Of a stretch of 64,000 bases of DNA, positions 28,532-36,085 are shown in pieces. This DNA comes from Kosakonia quasisacchari. Lineage in GTDB: Bacteria > Pseudomonadota > Gammaproteobacteria > Enterobacterales > Enterobacteriaceae. The notes beneath the pieces were generated by a model. That model was not told the origin of the DNA and made no database searches. It worked only from the letters and a program-made list of their open reading frames with translations. The stretch covers positions 1 through 64,000 of the forward strand of contig NZ_SJOP01000013.1 in NCBI RefSeq assembly GCF_004331415.1, read 5' to 3'. The translations under genes were made by a program, and so were the position numbers. The stretch's first letter is position 1, and each line of letters begins with the position of its first letter.

Positions 28532-28915
28532 ATGACCGTTGATGAACTTGCGCGTCGTCTGCTGACGAAGTTGATTGCTGCCCGAAGTGACCTTGCGGCC
28601 TATATCCAGATGCGAAAAGCGAAAGGGTACATGTCGGTCAGCGAAAATGATCGTCTGCGTGAACGCTTCTTTGCCCTGGCGCTGGAGATCCGCGATAAAG
28701 GCGAACGGTTAAACGAAATGCCGGATCGCGACTCACGCAGTGCGATATACCGTGCCGAGGAAGCGCTCTCCTCAGCAGCTGTTTGTCTGATGAGCGGGCG
28801 ACAGGATTGTCCCACCTACATTTCGGTGAATGTCGACAAGCTGGAACGTTCTCTGAATGTGCTTAATTACTGCATTCAGTATTTGAACGAACATTCACCG
28901 CTCGAAGAAGCCTGA
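28532..28915 (+). CDS. bssR: Biofilm regulator BssR
   Basis: The product has 127 residues, exactly the E. coli BssR length, when started at MTVDELARRL behind GGGGGAAG. The core matches BssR well (RSDLAAYIQMRKAKGYMSVSE and AEEALSSAAVCLMSGRQDCPT). BssR influences biofilm formation and signalling through indole and autoinducer-2 in E. coli; the molecular mechanism is unsettled. Twenty-five further upstream codons are open but have no counterpart in the family. In E. coli it neighbours rimO; here the accessory and guanidine genes separate the two. Confidence 0.92.
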   Translation: MTVDELARRLLTKLIAARSDLAAYIQMRKAKGYMSVSENDRLRERFFALALEIRDKGERLNEMPDRDSRSAIYRAEEALSSAAVCLMSGRQDCPTYISVNVDKLERSLNVLNYCIQYLNEHSPLEEA

Positions 28916-28920
28916 TACCA

Positions 28921-28942
28921 GGGGGAGGAAGCTCCCCCTTTC
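28921..28942 (+). terminator. bssR terminator
   Basis: A 7-bp GC stem GGGGGAG-GAAG-CTCCCCC is followed by TTTCT, six bases after the bssR stop codon. Confidence 0.85.
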
Positions 28943-29104
28943 TGCGTATACGCCCTCCACACTGCTGTACCTGAATCCCCAGCGGCTTTTCTGCAACAAC
29001 CGCGATGCGAATGTGGTTGTGTATAGGTAATGTAAAAGTCGCTTTTGCCCGCGCTGTGCGGTCTACCCTTTATCAGAATAAAAAACCGCATAAAGGAGCG
29101 CCGT

Positions 29105-30211
29105 ATGCGCCAGATCCCGCTGCTTTTTCTCTTTCTCTCCACCTCTGTGTTCGCCGCGCCTGCTGCGGTGAAAGTTGACGTGTTACAAACCAAACTTGAT
29201 CATCCCTGGGCGCTGGCTTTCCTGCCTGATAATCACGGCATGTTAATTACCCTGCGCGGCGGGCAACTGCGTTTATGGCAGCAAGGGAAGGGGATTTCCG
29301 ATCCGATTACGGGGGTTCCCAAAGTCTGGGCGCATGGCCAGGGGGGCTTGCTGGATGTGGCGCTGGCCCCGGATTTTGCTCAGTCGCGCCGGGTGTGGCT
29401 GAGCTACGCCGAAGCGGGTCAGGATGATAAAGCCGGAACAGCGGTGGGGTATGGTCGCCTTAGCGAGGATTTTAAACGCCTCGACGATTTCCAGGTGGTG
29501 TTCCGCCAGCAGCCGAAACTCTCCACCGGTAACCATTTTGGTGGCCGGCTGGTGTTTGATGGTAAAGGCAATTTATGGATTGCGCTGGGCGAGAATAACC
29601 AGCGTTCGACGGCGCAGGATCTGGATAAATTACAGGGCAAACTGGTGCGGCTGACCGATCAAGGCAAAGTGCCAGAGGATAACCCGTTTGCTGGCAAAGC
29701 GGGCGCGCGAGCGGAAATCTGGTCTTACGGTATTCGCAATCCGCAGGGGATGGCGATGAACCCGTGGAGTAACGCGTTGTGGCTCAACGAGCATGGTCCG
29801 CGTGGTGGTGATGAGATCAATATTCCGCAAAAGGGTAAAAATTACGGCTGGCCGATTGCCACCTGGGGCATCAACTACAGCGGGCTGAAGATCCCGGAAG
29901 CGAAAGGCGGGATTGTCGCGGGAACCGAACAGCCAATCTTCTACTGGAAAAAATCCCCGGCGATCAGTGGCATGGCTTTCTACCATGCTGATGTGTTTCC
30001 GCAATGGAAAAACAAATTGTTTATTGGCGCGCTGAAAGATAAAGATGTCATCGTCATGACCGTACAGGGCGACAAGGTGACGGAAGATGGCCGTATTCTG
30101 GGCGATCGCGGGCAGCGCATACGCGATGTGCGCATTGGGCCGGACGGCTATTTATATGTGCTGACTGATGAATCTGACGGTGAGTTGTGGAAAGTCAGCC
30201 CAACCTCCTGA
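29105..30211 (+). CDS. yliI: PQQ-dependent soluble aldose sugar dehydrogenase YliI
   Basis: This periplasmic beta-propeller enzyme oxidises aldoses with pyrroloquinoline quinone. The start is at MRQIPLLFLF behind AAGGAGCG; it gives 368 residues (371 in E. coli) with a signal peptide ending AAP near 20. Family motifs are visible: DHPWALAFLPD, GQGGLLDVALAPDF, the NHFGGRLVFDGKGNLW region and NPQGMAMNPW...EHGPRGGDE. It stands alone between two terminators. Confidence 0.94.
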   Translation: MRQIPLLFLFLSTSVFAAPAAVKVDVLQTKLDHPWALAFLPDNHGMLITLRGGQLRLWQQGKGISDPITGVPKVWAHGQGGLLDVALAPDFAQSRRVWLSYAEAGQDDKAGTAVGYGRLSEDFKRLDDFQVVFRQQPKLSTGNHFGGRLVFDGKGNLWIALGENNQRSTAQDLDKLQGKLVRLTDQGKVPEDNPFAGKAGARAEIWSYGIRNPQGMAMNPWSNALWLNEHGPRGGDEINIPQKGKNYGWPIATWGINYSGLKIPEAKGGIVAGTEQPIFYWKKSPAISGMAFYHADVFPQWKNKLFIGALKDKDVIVMTVQGDKVTEDGRILGDRGQRIRDVRIGPDGYLYVLTDESDGELWKVSPTS

Positions 30212-30214
30212 AGT

Positions 30215-30241
30215 AGAAAGGGGATATTCCCCCCTTTCTTC
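30215..30241 (+). terminator. yliI terminator
   Basis: A stem AGAAAGGGG / CCCCTTTCT with a 7-base loop and a following TT begins 3 bases after the stop. Confidence 0.8.
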
Positions 30242-30395
30242 ATTCTGCGTATTATTCGTCGATACTTTCCTTTTTTCTGTTAACAGGTGAAAACTATATT
30301 TTGTTTTTATATAAGTATTTCCTGTTGGTTATTTTTAAATAAACTCATGCCTCTTTTTTTATGTTAATAGCGGCTGGCTATGTGGCGTCTTTTAT

Positions 30396-30422
30396 TTAAG
30401 TGTCAGCATCGATTGCCGATAA
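30396..30422 (+). promoter_or_regulatory. Sigma-28 (FliA) promoter of cheZ
   Basis: TTAAGTGT-N11-GCCGATAA has a perfect FliA -10 element and 6 of 8 matches to the TAAAGTTT -35 element at the correct spacing. It lies about 40 bases before the cheZ start. This ties the gene to the late flagellar regulon although no other flagellar promoter-proximal genes are here. The remaining 30243-30395 is AT-rich without a gene. Confidence 0.85.
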
Positions 30423-30460
30423 CTGAATATCTTAGCGTATGCATTAAAGGAGAAGTGATA

Positions 30461-31072
30461 ATGCATCATCAAGGTATTTCGGGTGCGTCGACGGATATTT
30501 ATGAATTGATTTCCCGCATTGGCAACGTCACCCGCATGTTAAGAAGCAGCCTGCGTGAGTTAGGCCACGATATCACCATTGTTGAACTGGCTAACTCTAT
30601 TCCGGATGCGCGCAGTCGGTTGCAGTACGTGGTCGATCTGACGGCCCAGGCATCCGGCAAGACGCTCAACTATATCGAACTGACACAACCTTTTCAGGAG
30701 CAACTGAGCCAGCAAGCGAACCAGTTGCTTTCGCAATGGCAGCAGCATAATGAAGCCGCAAGTATCGACGAGACAATGGCGCTTGCCCGCGCCACGCGCG
30801 TCTGGCTGGACTCGGTTCCCTATTGCACCGAAGTCACAAAATCCTACCTGCGGGAAATTATGCTGGCGCAGGATTTCCCGGATACCACGGCGCGGATCAT
30901 TTTGCGCATGATGGCATTGCTGGAAAATATTGAGAAAGAGTTCCTGAATGTGCTGTTAGATAACGTACCGCGAGAAGGGCGCGCGGCCATCAATAAAGCC
31001 AGCGCTGATTCTGCTTCGCAACTGGCCGGGCAAGAGGATATTGACGAGTTGCTTAATAGCCTTGGCCTGTAA
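30461..31072 (+). CDS. cheZ: CheZ-family CheY-phosphate phosphatase homologue with a substituted catalytic Gln
   Basis: The start at MHHQGISGAS is backed by AAAGGAGAAG; the product has 203 residues (214 in E. coli). It follows CheZ throughout: IGNVTRMLRSSLRELG, IPDARSRLQYVVDLTAQA, the EIMLAQDFPD helix and the C-terminal CheY-binding peptide EDIDELLNSLGL. Of the two phosphatase residues, Asp143 of E. coli is present (Asp141), but Gln147 is replaced by Arg145 (CGG at 30893). Gln147 positions the attacking water in CheZ, so catalysis may be lost while CheY binding remains. It is an orphan copy away from any che operon and is followed by its own terminator. Confidence 0.88.
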   Translation: MHHQGISGASTDIYELISRIGNVTRMLRSSLRELGHDITIVELANSIPDARSRLQYVVDLTAQASGKTLNYIELTQPFQEQLSQQANQLLSQWQQHNEAASIDETMALARATRVWLDSVPYCTEVTKSYLREIMLAQDFPDTTARIILRMMALLENIEKEFLNVLLDNVPREGRAAINKASADSASQLAGQEDIDELLNSLGL

Positions 31073-31135
31073 TGTATTTTGTGCGTGCTTCACCCTCGTT
31101 GTAGTGCTTATTGATATCCTCTAATTTTTCTTTTG

Positions 31136-31167
31136 GTGAATGCAATACTCTTGCATTCACTTTTTTT
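31136..31167 (+). terminator. cheZ terminator
   Basis: A perfect 10-bp stem GTGAATGCAA / TTGCATTCAC with a 5-base loop is followed by seven T residues. Confidence 0.92.
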
Positions 31168-31203
31168 GGCTGTTTATTTCTCGTAAAAATCTCATTCCTT
31201 TAA

Positions 31204-31241
31204 ATAAAAAAATCCCGCAATGCCATCAACATATGCGGGAT
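31204..31241 (-). terminator. Flagellin-gene terminator
   Basis: On the minus strand an 8-bp stem (ATCCCGCA / TGCGGGAT) is followed by seven T residues and ATTT. It lies about 120 bases beyond the flagellin stop codon. Confidence 0.8.
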
Positions 31242-31362
31242 AAAAAAGAACAATAAACTCGTTATGCTCAATGAAGCCCGCCCTCATGACAAAGCGGGTG
31301 TTAGTCAAAGGAATGACATCTTTAAAATCCGCTCTGAAGGAGGTAAGCGGATTTCACACAAC

Positions 31363-32268
31363 TTAACGCAACAGGGACAGCATGGTTTGCGGAACCTGGT
31401 TAGCCTGCGCCAGTACGGAGCTGCCAGCTTGCTGCAGGATCTGCGAACGGGACATGTTAGAGACTTCGGTTGCATAGTCAGAATCCTGAATACGGCTGCG
31501 CGCTGCCGACAGGTTGTTCGTCGTATTGTTAAGGTTGGAAATGGTTGATTCAAAACGGTTCTGGGAAGCACCGAGCAGGCTGCGTTCAGTATCCACGGCT
31601 TTGATGGCTTTATCCAGATCGGCCAGTGGATTACCATCCGTTGTGCCGCCGGAGCTCACCACGCCCTGCAGCACATCAAAGCCATGTGCGTCAGTGGAAC
31701 GTGCGCTGCCGTTAACGATCTGGCCTGTGGTAGCGGCCGTTGCACCGGTGGTGTTGTAGAGGTTGAACGCATCGCTGCTGCTCACGGTAATGCTGATAGT
31801 TTCGCCATCTTTCGCGCCAACCTGGAAATTATATTGGCTGTCGCCCGAACCGGTATTCAGCACTTTCAGGCCGTTAAAATCGGTCTGGGTGGTAATACGA
31901 TTGATCTCTTCCATACGCTGGTTAACTTCCGCCTGAATGGAGTCGACATCGGATGCGGAGTTGGAGCCATTCTGCGCCTGCACAGTCAGGTCACGGATAC
32001 GCTGCAGGTTATTGTTCACTTCGCTCAGTGCGCCTTCGGTGGTTTGCGCCAGCGAGATACCGTCATTCGCGTTACGTACTGCAACGGAGAGACCATTAAT
32101 ATTGGATGTGAAACGGTTAGCAATTGCCTGACCAGCGGCATCATCTTTTGCGCTATTAATACGCAGACCGGATGACAGACGTTCAATAGAGGTGCCTAAT
32201 GAAGACTGAGATTTGCTCAGGTTATTTTGGGTCATTAAAGACAAGGTGTTGGTATTAATAACAGCCAT
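31363..32268 (-). CDS. Short accessory flagellin (FliC family)
   Basis: The start at MAVINTNTLSLMTQNNL, with TGGAGA upstream, gives 301 residues. The D0/D1 ends are canonical (LSSGLRINSAKDDAAGQAIANRFTS at the N-terminus; RIQDSDYATEVSNMSRSQILQQAGSSVLAQANQVPQTMLSLLR-type C-terminus). The TLR5-contact region (ISLAQTTEGALSEVNNNLQRIRDL) is kept. The middle is only about 90 residues (about 150-235), so an outer D3 domain is missing; E. coli K-12 FliC has 498 residues. The gene is transcribed toward cheZ from its own sigma-28 promoter. No flagellar structural genes are in the window, so this is a second or displaced filament gene. Confidence 0.93.
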   Translation of the reverse strand: MAVINTNTLSLMTQNNLSKSQSSLGTSIERLSSGLRINSAKDDAAGQAIANRFTSNINGLSVAVRNANDGISLAQTTEGALSEVNNNLQRIRDLTVQAQNGSNSASDVDSIQAEVNQRMEEINRITTQTDFNGLKVLNTGSGDSQYNFQVGAKDGETISITVSSSDAFNLYNTTGATAATTGQIVNGSARSTDAHGFDVLQGVVSSGGTTDGNPLADLDKAIKAVDTERSLLGASQNRFESTISNLNNTTNNLSAARSRIQDSDYATEVSNMSRSQILQQAGSSVLAQANQVPQTMLSLLR

Positions 32269-32331
32269 TTCATTTCTCCAGGAATATAGAATTAATCTAT
32301 GAGTATTGCCCAATATTGCTTGGCGAAAATG

Positions 32332-32358
32332 ATATCGTCCGTACGGAATAAAACTTTA
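32332..32358 (-). promoter_or_regulatory. Sigma-28 (FliA) promoter of the flagellin gene
   Basis: Read on the minus strand: TAAAGTTT-N11-GACGATAT. The -35 element is perfect, the -10 matches 6 of 8 positions of GCCGATAA, and the spacing is exact. The start codon is about 65 bases downstream. Confidence 0.9.
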
Positions 32359-33014
32359 AATTTAAATGGCTAATAGTTTATTTTTATAAATGAAGCTGTT
32401 TAATACCATGATTTTATAGCTAATAGCGGTTGTAAATATATTTTAATTGCCACTGATGTATTCTATTTTAATAATACTTATAGGTGCTTCCGATCATAAT
32501 TCAGGATAGGTGAATGATAAGTAAGAATAACCGCATAAGCTTATTTTAGTGTTGCTAAACTATAATTAAGTATGATTTAATTTTTTATCTAAAAAGATTA
32601 TTTTTTATAACCTCAACCCAAGTAAATTTGCTTTTCCTGACGCAAGGATGCTGTTAGGCTGATATTTAAACATGTTGCTATTTCCAATGTTATTTTTTGA
32701 AAAGGTTAAATGTTGTACATAATGTGAGTACTAAAAGCAAATTCTTACATTATTGCATCGGTGTATTCTATTAGACGATTGATGATATGAATTAACAATT
32801 AAAGTTTTGCGCCAGATTTTCGATTCTTGATAAGCAAGATTATTGTGTTCTTATATAACTAATAACTGAATAGTTACGCCGGGAATGGTACTTAAATTAA
32901 ATTTAGCACGAAAAATCACGCATCAGTCGCGGTAGTGTTTGCTAGCCTGGCTGAATATAAAAGGCTTATGTGATGTTTTGTGTTTTTTTGTCTGCACACG
33001 GGAGAGCTGATTTT
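32359..33014. other. AT-rich gene-free region between flagellin and LysR-type genes
   Basis: Some 650 bases with very high AT content separate the divergent flagellin and regulator genes. I see no credible coding frame, RNA gene or long repeat. Its composition resembles H-NS-silenced acquired DNA and it probably holds the regulator promoter. Confidence 0.6.
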
Positions 33015-33905
33015 ATGAGAACGCAAGATTTGGAATACTTCGTCGCGTTGATAAAACATATGAATTTTCAGAAGGCGGCAGAGGAGTGCGATGTTTCTCA
33101 ACCCACCCTGAGCATCCAAATCAAAAAACTGGAAGAGGAATTAGGCATTCCGTTGCTGCACCGTAAAGGCAAAGTTTTCAGCTTGTCGCCTATCGGTTTG
33201 CATCTGTTACCGCTGATTGAAAATATTCTTCGTGAGGTGCATAACCTTCACGAACTGGCGCAGCGTCTACGCTTTCAACCGGTTGGCGTTATTAACATTG
33301 GTGTGATACCGACGCTTGGATCCTATATATATGAAGACCTGTTTAGCGCCTTCAAAGAAAAATTCCCGGATAATGAGATCAAGCTACATGAAGTCAGTGA
33401 AGATAATTTGCTGAGTATGTTAGGAAAAGGGCAATTACAGTTGGGGTTACTGATTGGCCCTATTGATAACGCTAACTTCCTTGAAGCCCAGCTCTATGAA
33501 GAGCAATTTGTATTGGGTGTAAACAACAGTCATCCGTTGTCTAAACAAAAAGCTATTGATCTCAGCGAGTTGAAAAAGCATAAGCTCATTATGACCAAAT
33601 CGATGCCGGAACATCTTAATCTTGAACCTGGCAGTGAAGAGATACTCAACCATGCGCGGAGTATTTCAAACGACCTGGAAACTATCAGATATATGGTAAA
33701 ACACTCGGATAATGTCTCGTTTTTTCCGAAGCTTTCAACGCTCGGCAACGATCACAATAGTATTAAATATATTAACATCAAAGATAATAATTTATCGCGC
33801 CGGGTTTTTATGATGGTACGTGAAGGCGATATTATGAAAGAAAAATATTACAGTTTTGGCAGCGATGTCGGCGGCAGAATTAACGCCAGACTGAATACAT
33901 TGTAG
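33015..33905 (+). CDS. LysR-type transcriptional regulator, OxyR-like in layout but without redox cysteines
   Basis: The start at MRTQDLEYF follows GGAGAG; the product has 296 residues. An N-terminal helix-turn-helix (residues about 18-37, NFQKAAEECDVSQPTLSIQIKKLEEELG) and a LysR substrate domain (IGVIPTLGSYIYEDL onward) are clear and align best by eye with OxyR. The peroxide-sensing cysteine pair (C199/C208 in OxyR) is missing; the only Cys is in the HTH. It lies divergent from the flagellin gene, where LysR regulators often control the neighbouring gene, but the effector is unknown. The base composition is AT-rich. Confidence 0.85.
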   Translation: MRTQDLEYFVALIKHMNFQKAAEECDVSQPTLSIQIKKLEEELGIPLLHRKGKVFSLSPIGLHLLPLIENILREVHNLHELAQRLRFQPVGVINIGVIPTLGSYIYEDLFSAFKEKFPDNEIKLHEVSEDNLLSMLGKGQLQLGLLIGPIDNANFLEAQLYEEQFVLGVNNSHPLSKQKAIDLSELKKHKLIMTKSMPEHLNLEPGSEEILNHARSISNDLETIRYMVKHSDNVSFFPKLSTLGNDHNSIKYINIKDNNLSRRVFMMVREGDIMKEKYYSFGSDVGGRINARLNTL

Positions 33906-34122
33906 TGGCTTTTTTATTTTTAATTCGATTGTAATAACAGCGACATGTTCGCTTGTTATGAGAATATGTTGAGATACAAACGTTGCATTTTTTAAAAAGT
34001 GTTTGTTTCTCAGCAATATTGCTATGCCTTTAATTTATAATATGTCTGTTTTATCGCTCTTATTCGTCAATGAAAACGCCAGAATTATACGCTGGAAAAT
34101 TTAATGATGTCAGAGGTGACTC

Positions 34123-34476
34123 ATGTTTCTTAACTCAAAATATACCAACGTTCATCGTTCGTTGCTCGCGGTTATCAAGCCGGCATTAAATGAGCATGTA
34201 TTTGAAAACAAAAGAACGGATGCCTGCTTTGCGCTGAAAAAATTGATGGCGCTATATAATGAGCTTCGCGTTGAACTGACGGCGCATTCATACCCGCCAG
34301 AGTTGACTGATTTTTTATTTACCTATGAATGTGCGTTGATAACACTGGATGATTATTTAAATTCCAACACCCCCAGAGAAATGAACAATACCATTCACAC
34401 CTGTTTTCAGTTTATAGAAACTGTTCCGGTATTACTTCGGCGTGTTTCGGTTCAGTACCGCATGCAAGCCATATGA
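34123..34476 (+). CDS. Small helical protein, possibly FliS-like flagellin chaperone
   Basis: The 117-residue, all-helical protein sits behind AGAGGTGA. The stretch ELTDFLFTYECALITLDDYL followed by NTIHTCFQFIETV resembles by eye the C-terminal helices of FliS (NL.ALY.YMVRRLLQAN...EEVE.L..NIADAW), and its neighbours are a flagellin and CheZ. The resemblance is weak and the N-terminal FliS motif is not evident. No sigma-28 promoter was found in the 217 bases upstream. It may be a degenerate chaperone or an unrelated helical protein. Confidence 0.5.
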   Translation: MFLNSKYTNVHRSLLAVIKPALNEHVFENKRTDACFALKKLMALYNELRVELTAHSYPPELTDFLFTYECALITLDDYLNSNTPREMNNTIHTCFQFIETVPVLLRRVSVQYRMQAI

Positions 34477-34522
34477 AAATTAATTATTCAGCTGTAATGA
34501 AAATCTTATATCACTTTACGAG

Positions 34523-34990
34523 ATGGGTATGATGGATAATGTCGCCACTGAGCAGTTAGGTCTGTCGTTAGAACGGGCAAGTTTTTTAAAGAAAAGATCG
34601 CAATCATTTCTATCGGCTGCCAGACAATCTGGTTTAGCGGATCACTCTTTTACTCAGCAGGATGACGCGCTGAGTGATGATCATGCTGCGGTGATATCGG
34701 GTATGGAGTGTGGCGAAGAGGTGACGCTCTTGCTGGAGAGTTTGCAGAATATCGATTTTGCTATCCATAAACTCGACGCGATAAATAATGATGAAGTGGC
34801 AGAACCCGACGTGATGGCTTTTTATCAGGATGCAATCGAACTTCTTGATGAGGCAGAAGCGCTGCTGGAGGAGTGCTGTGAAGTCGATCTTATTGACTAC
34901 GCAACGGATGAGATCGAATGGGATGAAAGTAGCCTGGTTCCCTTAGAAGATGATTCATTGTTTGCGGATGTCGAGGGCGAAGAGGAGTAG
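34523..34990 (+). CDS. Uncharacterised acidic protein (155 aa)
   Basis: The protein is very acidic, especially in its last third (EAEALLEECCEVD through DVEGEEE), and mostly helical, with no signal peptide or membrane span. I recognise no family. Three start codons lie within ten bases (34523, 34529, 34532) and the ribosome-binding site does not decide between them. It follows the FliS-like gene by 46 bases and may be co-transcribed with it. The acidic composition could suit a chaperone or a DNA-mimic, but this is speculation. Confidence 0.6.
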   Translation: MGMMDNVATEQLGLSLERASFLKKRSQSFLSAARQSGLADHSFTQQDDALSDDHAAVISGMECGEEVTLLLESLQNIDFAIHKLDAINNDEVAEPDVMAFYQDAIELLDEAEALLEECCEVDLIDYATDEIEWDESSLVPLEDDSLFADVEGEEE

Positions 34991-35108
34991 TGTGTCTGCT
35001 CCTGGCCACAAGACCTGCGTGTTACCGCGTGGGTATACCGGATGGCGCTGGGCATATTTCATCACCAACAGCAGGCGATAATGTCAGCGCCACCGGTCAA
35101 AAAAATTA

Positions 35109-35738
35109 TCAGGTCACCGGGATCATTACCGCGTTTTTGAAGCCGGGGCGTTCGCATAATTCCGCATACCAGCGTTGCAGATTGGTGTGCGATGCCCAGC
35201 GCAATCCGGGGATATTGTAGAGATTATAGATAAATGGCCCGACGGCGATATCCCCGCAGCCAAAGGCCTGCCCGGAGAGCCACGGCTGCTTTGCCAGCGC
35301 ATCATCCAGTAGCGCGAACATCTCATCCAGCGCGCTTTTGCTGGCTTCAAGCGCGGCATTGTCACGCTGTTCCGGCGCAGTGCGCACCAGCCCCTGCAGC
35401 AGCGGGCCATGTTTCGGGGAGAGAGTGCTCAGCGCCCAGTCCATCCACTTTTCCCCTTGTGCACGCTCAGCGGGGGATTCAACCCACAAACGGCCCTGAC
35501 CGTACTGTGCCGCCAGGTAACGCACGATGGTGTTGGATTCCCACAGCACCACATTGGTTTCATCATCACGCAGCAGCGGCACCAGACCATTCGGATTCAT
35601 CGCCAGATAGTCAGGCTCATTGTTCACGCCAAACTCTCTGCCCGCCAGAATATGCTGATACGGTAATTCCAGCTCTTCCAGCAGCCAGCGAACTTTTTTG
35701 ACATTAGTCGAGTTATTTCTGCCCCATAGCGTTATCAT
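35109..35738 (-). CDS. gstB: Glutathione S-transferase GstB
   Basis: The start at [16 protein letters not shown] gives 209 residues (208 in E. coli GstB). The thioredoxin-fold half carries [12 protein letters not shown] and [17 protein letters not shown]; the helical half ends [14 protein letters not shown], like E. coli. GstB conjugates bromoacetate-type electrophiles with glutathione in the cytosol. It restores the E. coli gene order after the inserted flagellar islet. Confidence 0.93.
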   Translation of the reverse strand: MITLWGRNNSTNVKKVRWLLEELELPYQHILAGREFGVNNEPDYLAMNPNGLVPLLRDDETNVVLWESNTIVRYLAAQYGQGRLWVESPAERAQGEKWMDWALSTLSPKHGPLLQGLVRTAPEQRDNAALEASKSALDEMFALLDDALAKQPWLSGQAFGCGDIAVGPFIYNLYNIPGLRWASHTNLQRWYAELCERPGFKNAVMIPVT

Positions 35739-35795
35739 TTTTACCTCAGTGGTGTGAATGAGTGTCGGTGTGACATTCATCGTGTGCCAATCTCC

Positions 35796-35920
35796 GTCAT
35801 TCTTCAAGTTGCAGATGCGCGGGTTTTGTTACCGGTTCATTCGTAAGCGTCGCGCCTTCGGCGCCAGCGCAAGCACAGCCCGACGCGCGAGGGCGTTTTG
35901 TCTTGCAACTCGAATTATTC
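35796..35920. repeat. Enterobacterial palindromic intergenic repeat (about 125 bp)
   Basis: The element is bounded by imperfect inverted termini (CATTCTTCAAGTTGCA at the left, TTGCAACTCGAATTATTC at the right) with GC-rich inner arms (GCGCCTTCGGCGC). Units with these TTCAAGTTGCA/TGCAACTCGAA ends recur in intergenic regions of enterobacteria. It lies between gstB and dacC. Confidence 0.5.
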
Positions 35921-36085
35921 AGGGGATAAATATTCAGTACAAACGGAGCGCAACATGCTGTTATTGCGTAAACTTTAAAAACTTTACCCAGTGACGGTTT
36001 TTTTCGTTTCATTTGTGCGCTATTACTCACCGTTTGTTGCGGCACGGTGTTGTGACGTTTTTGAATGGATACTCGGGTGGCCCCT

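Noticed and set aside
33906..34122. A sigma-28 promoter before the FliS-like gene
   Set aside because: I searched for TAAAG-N-GCCGATAA-like elements and found none with the right spacing.
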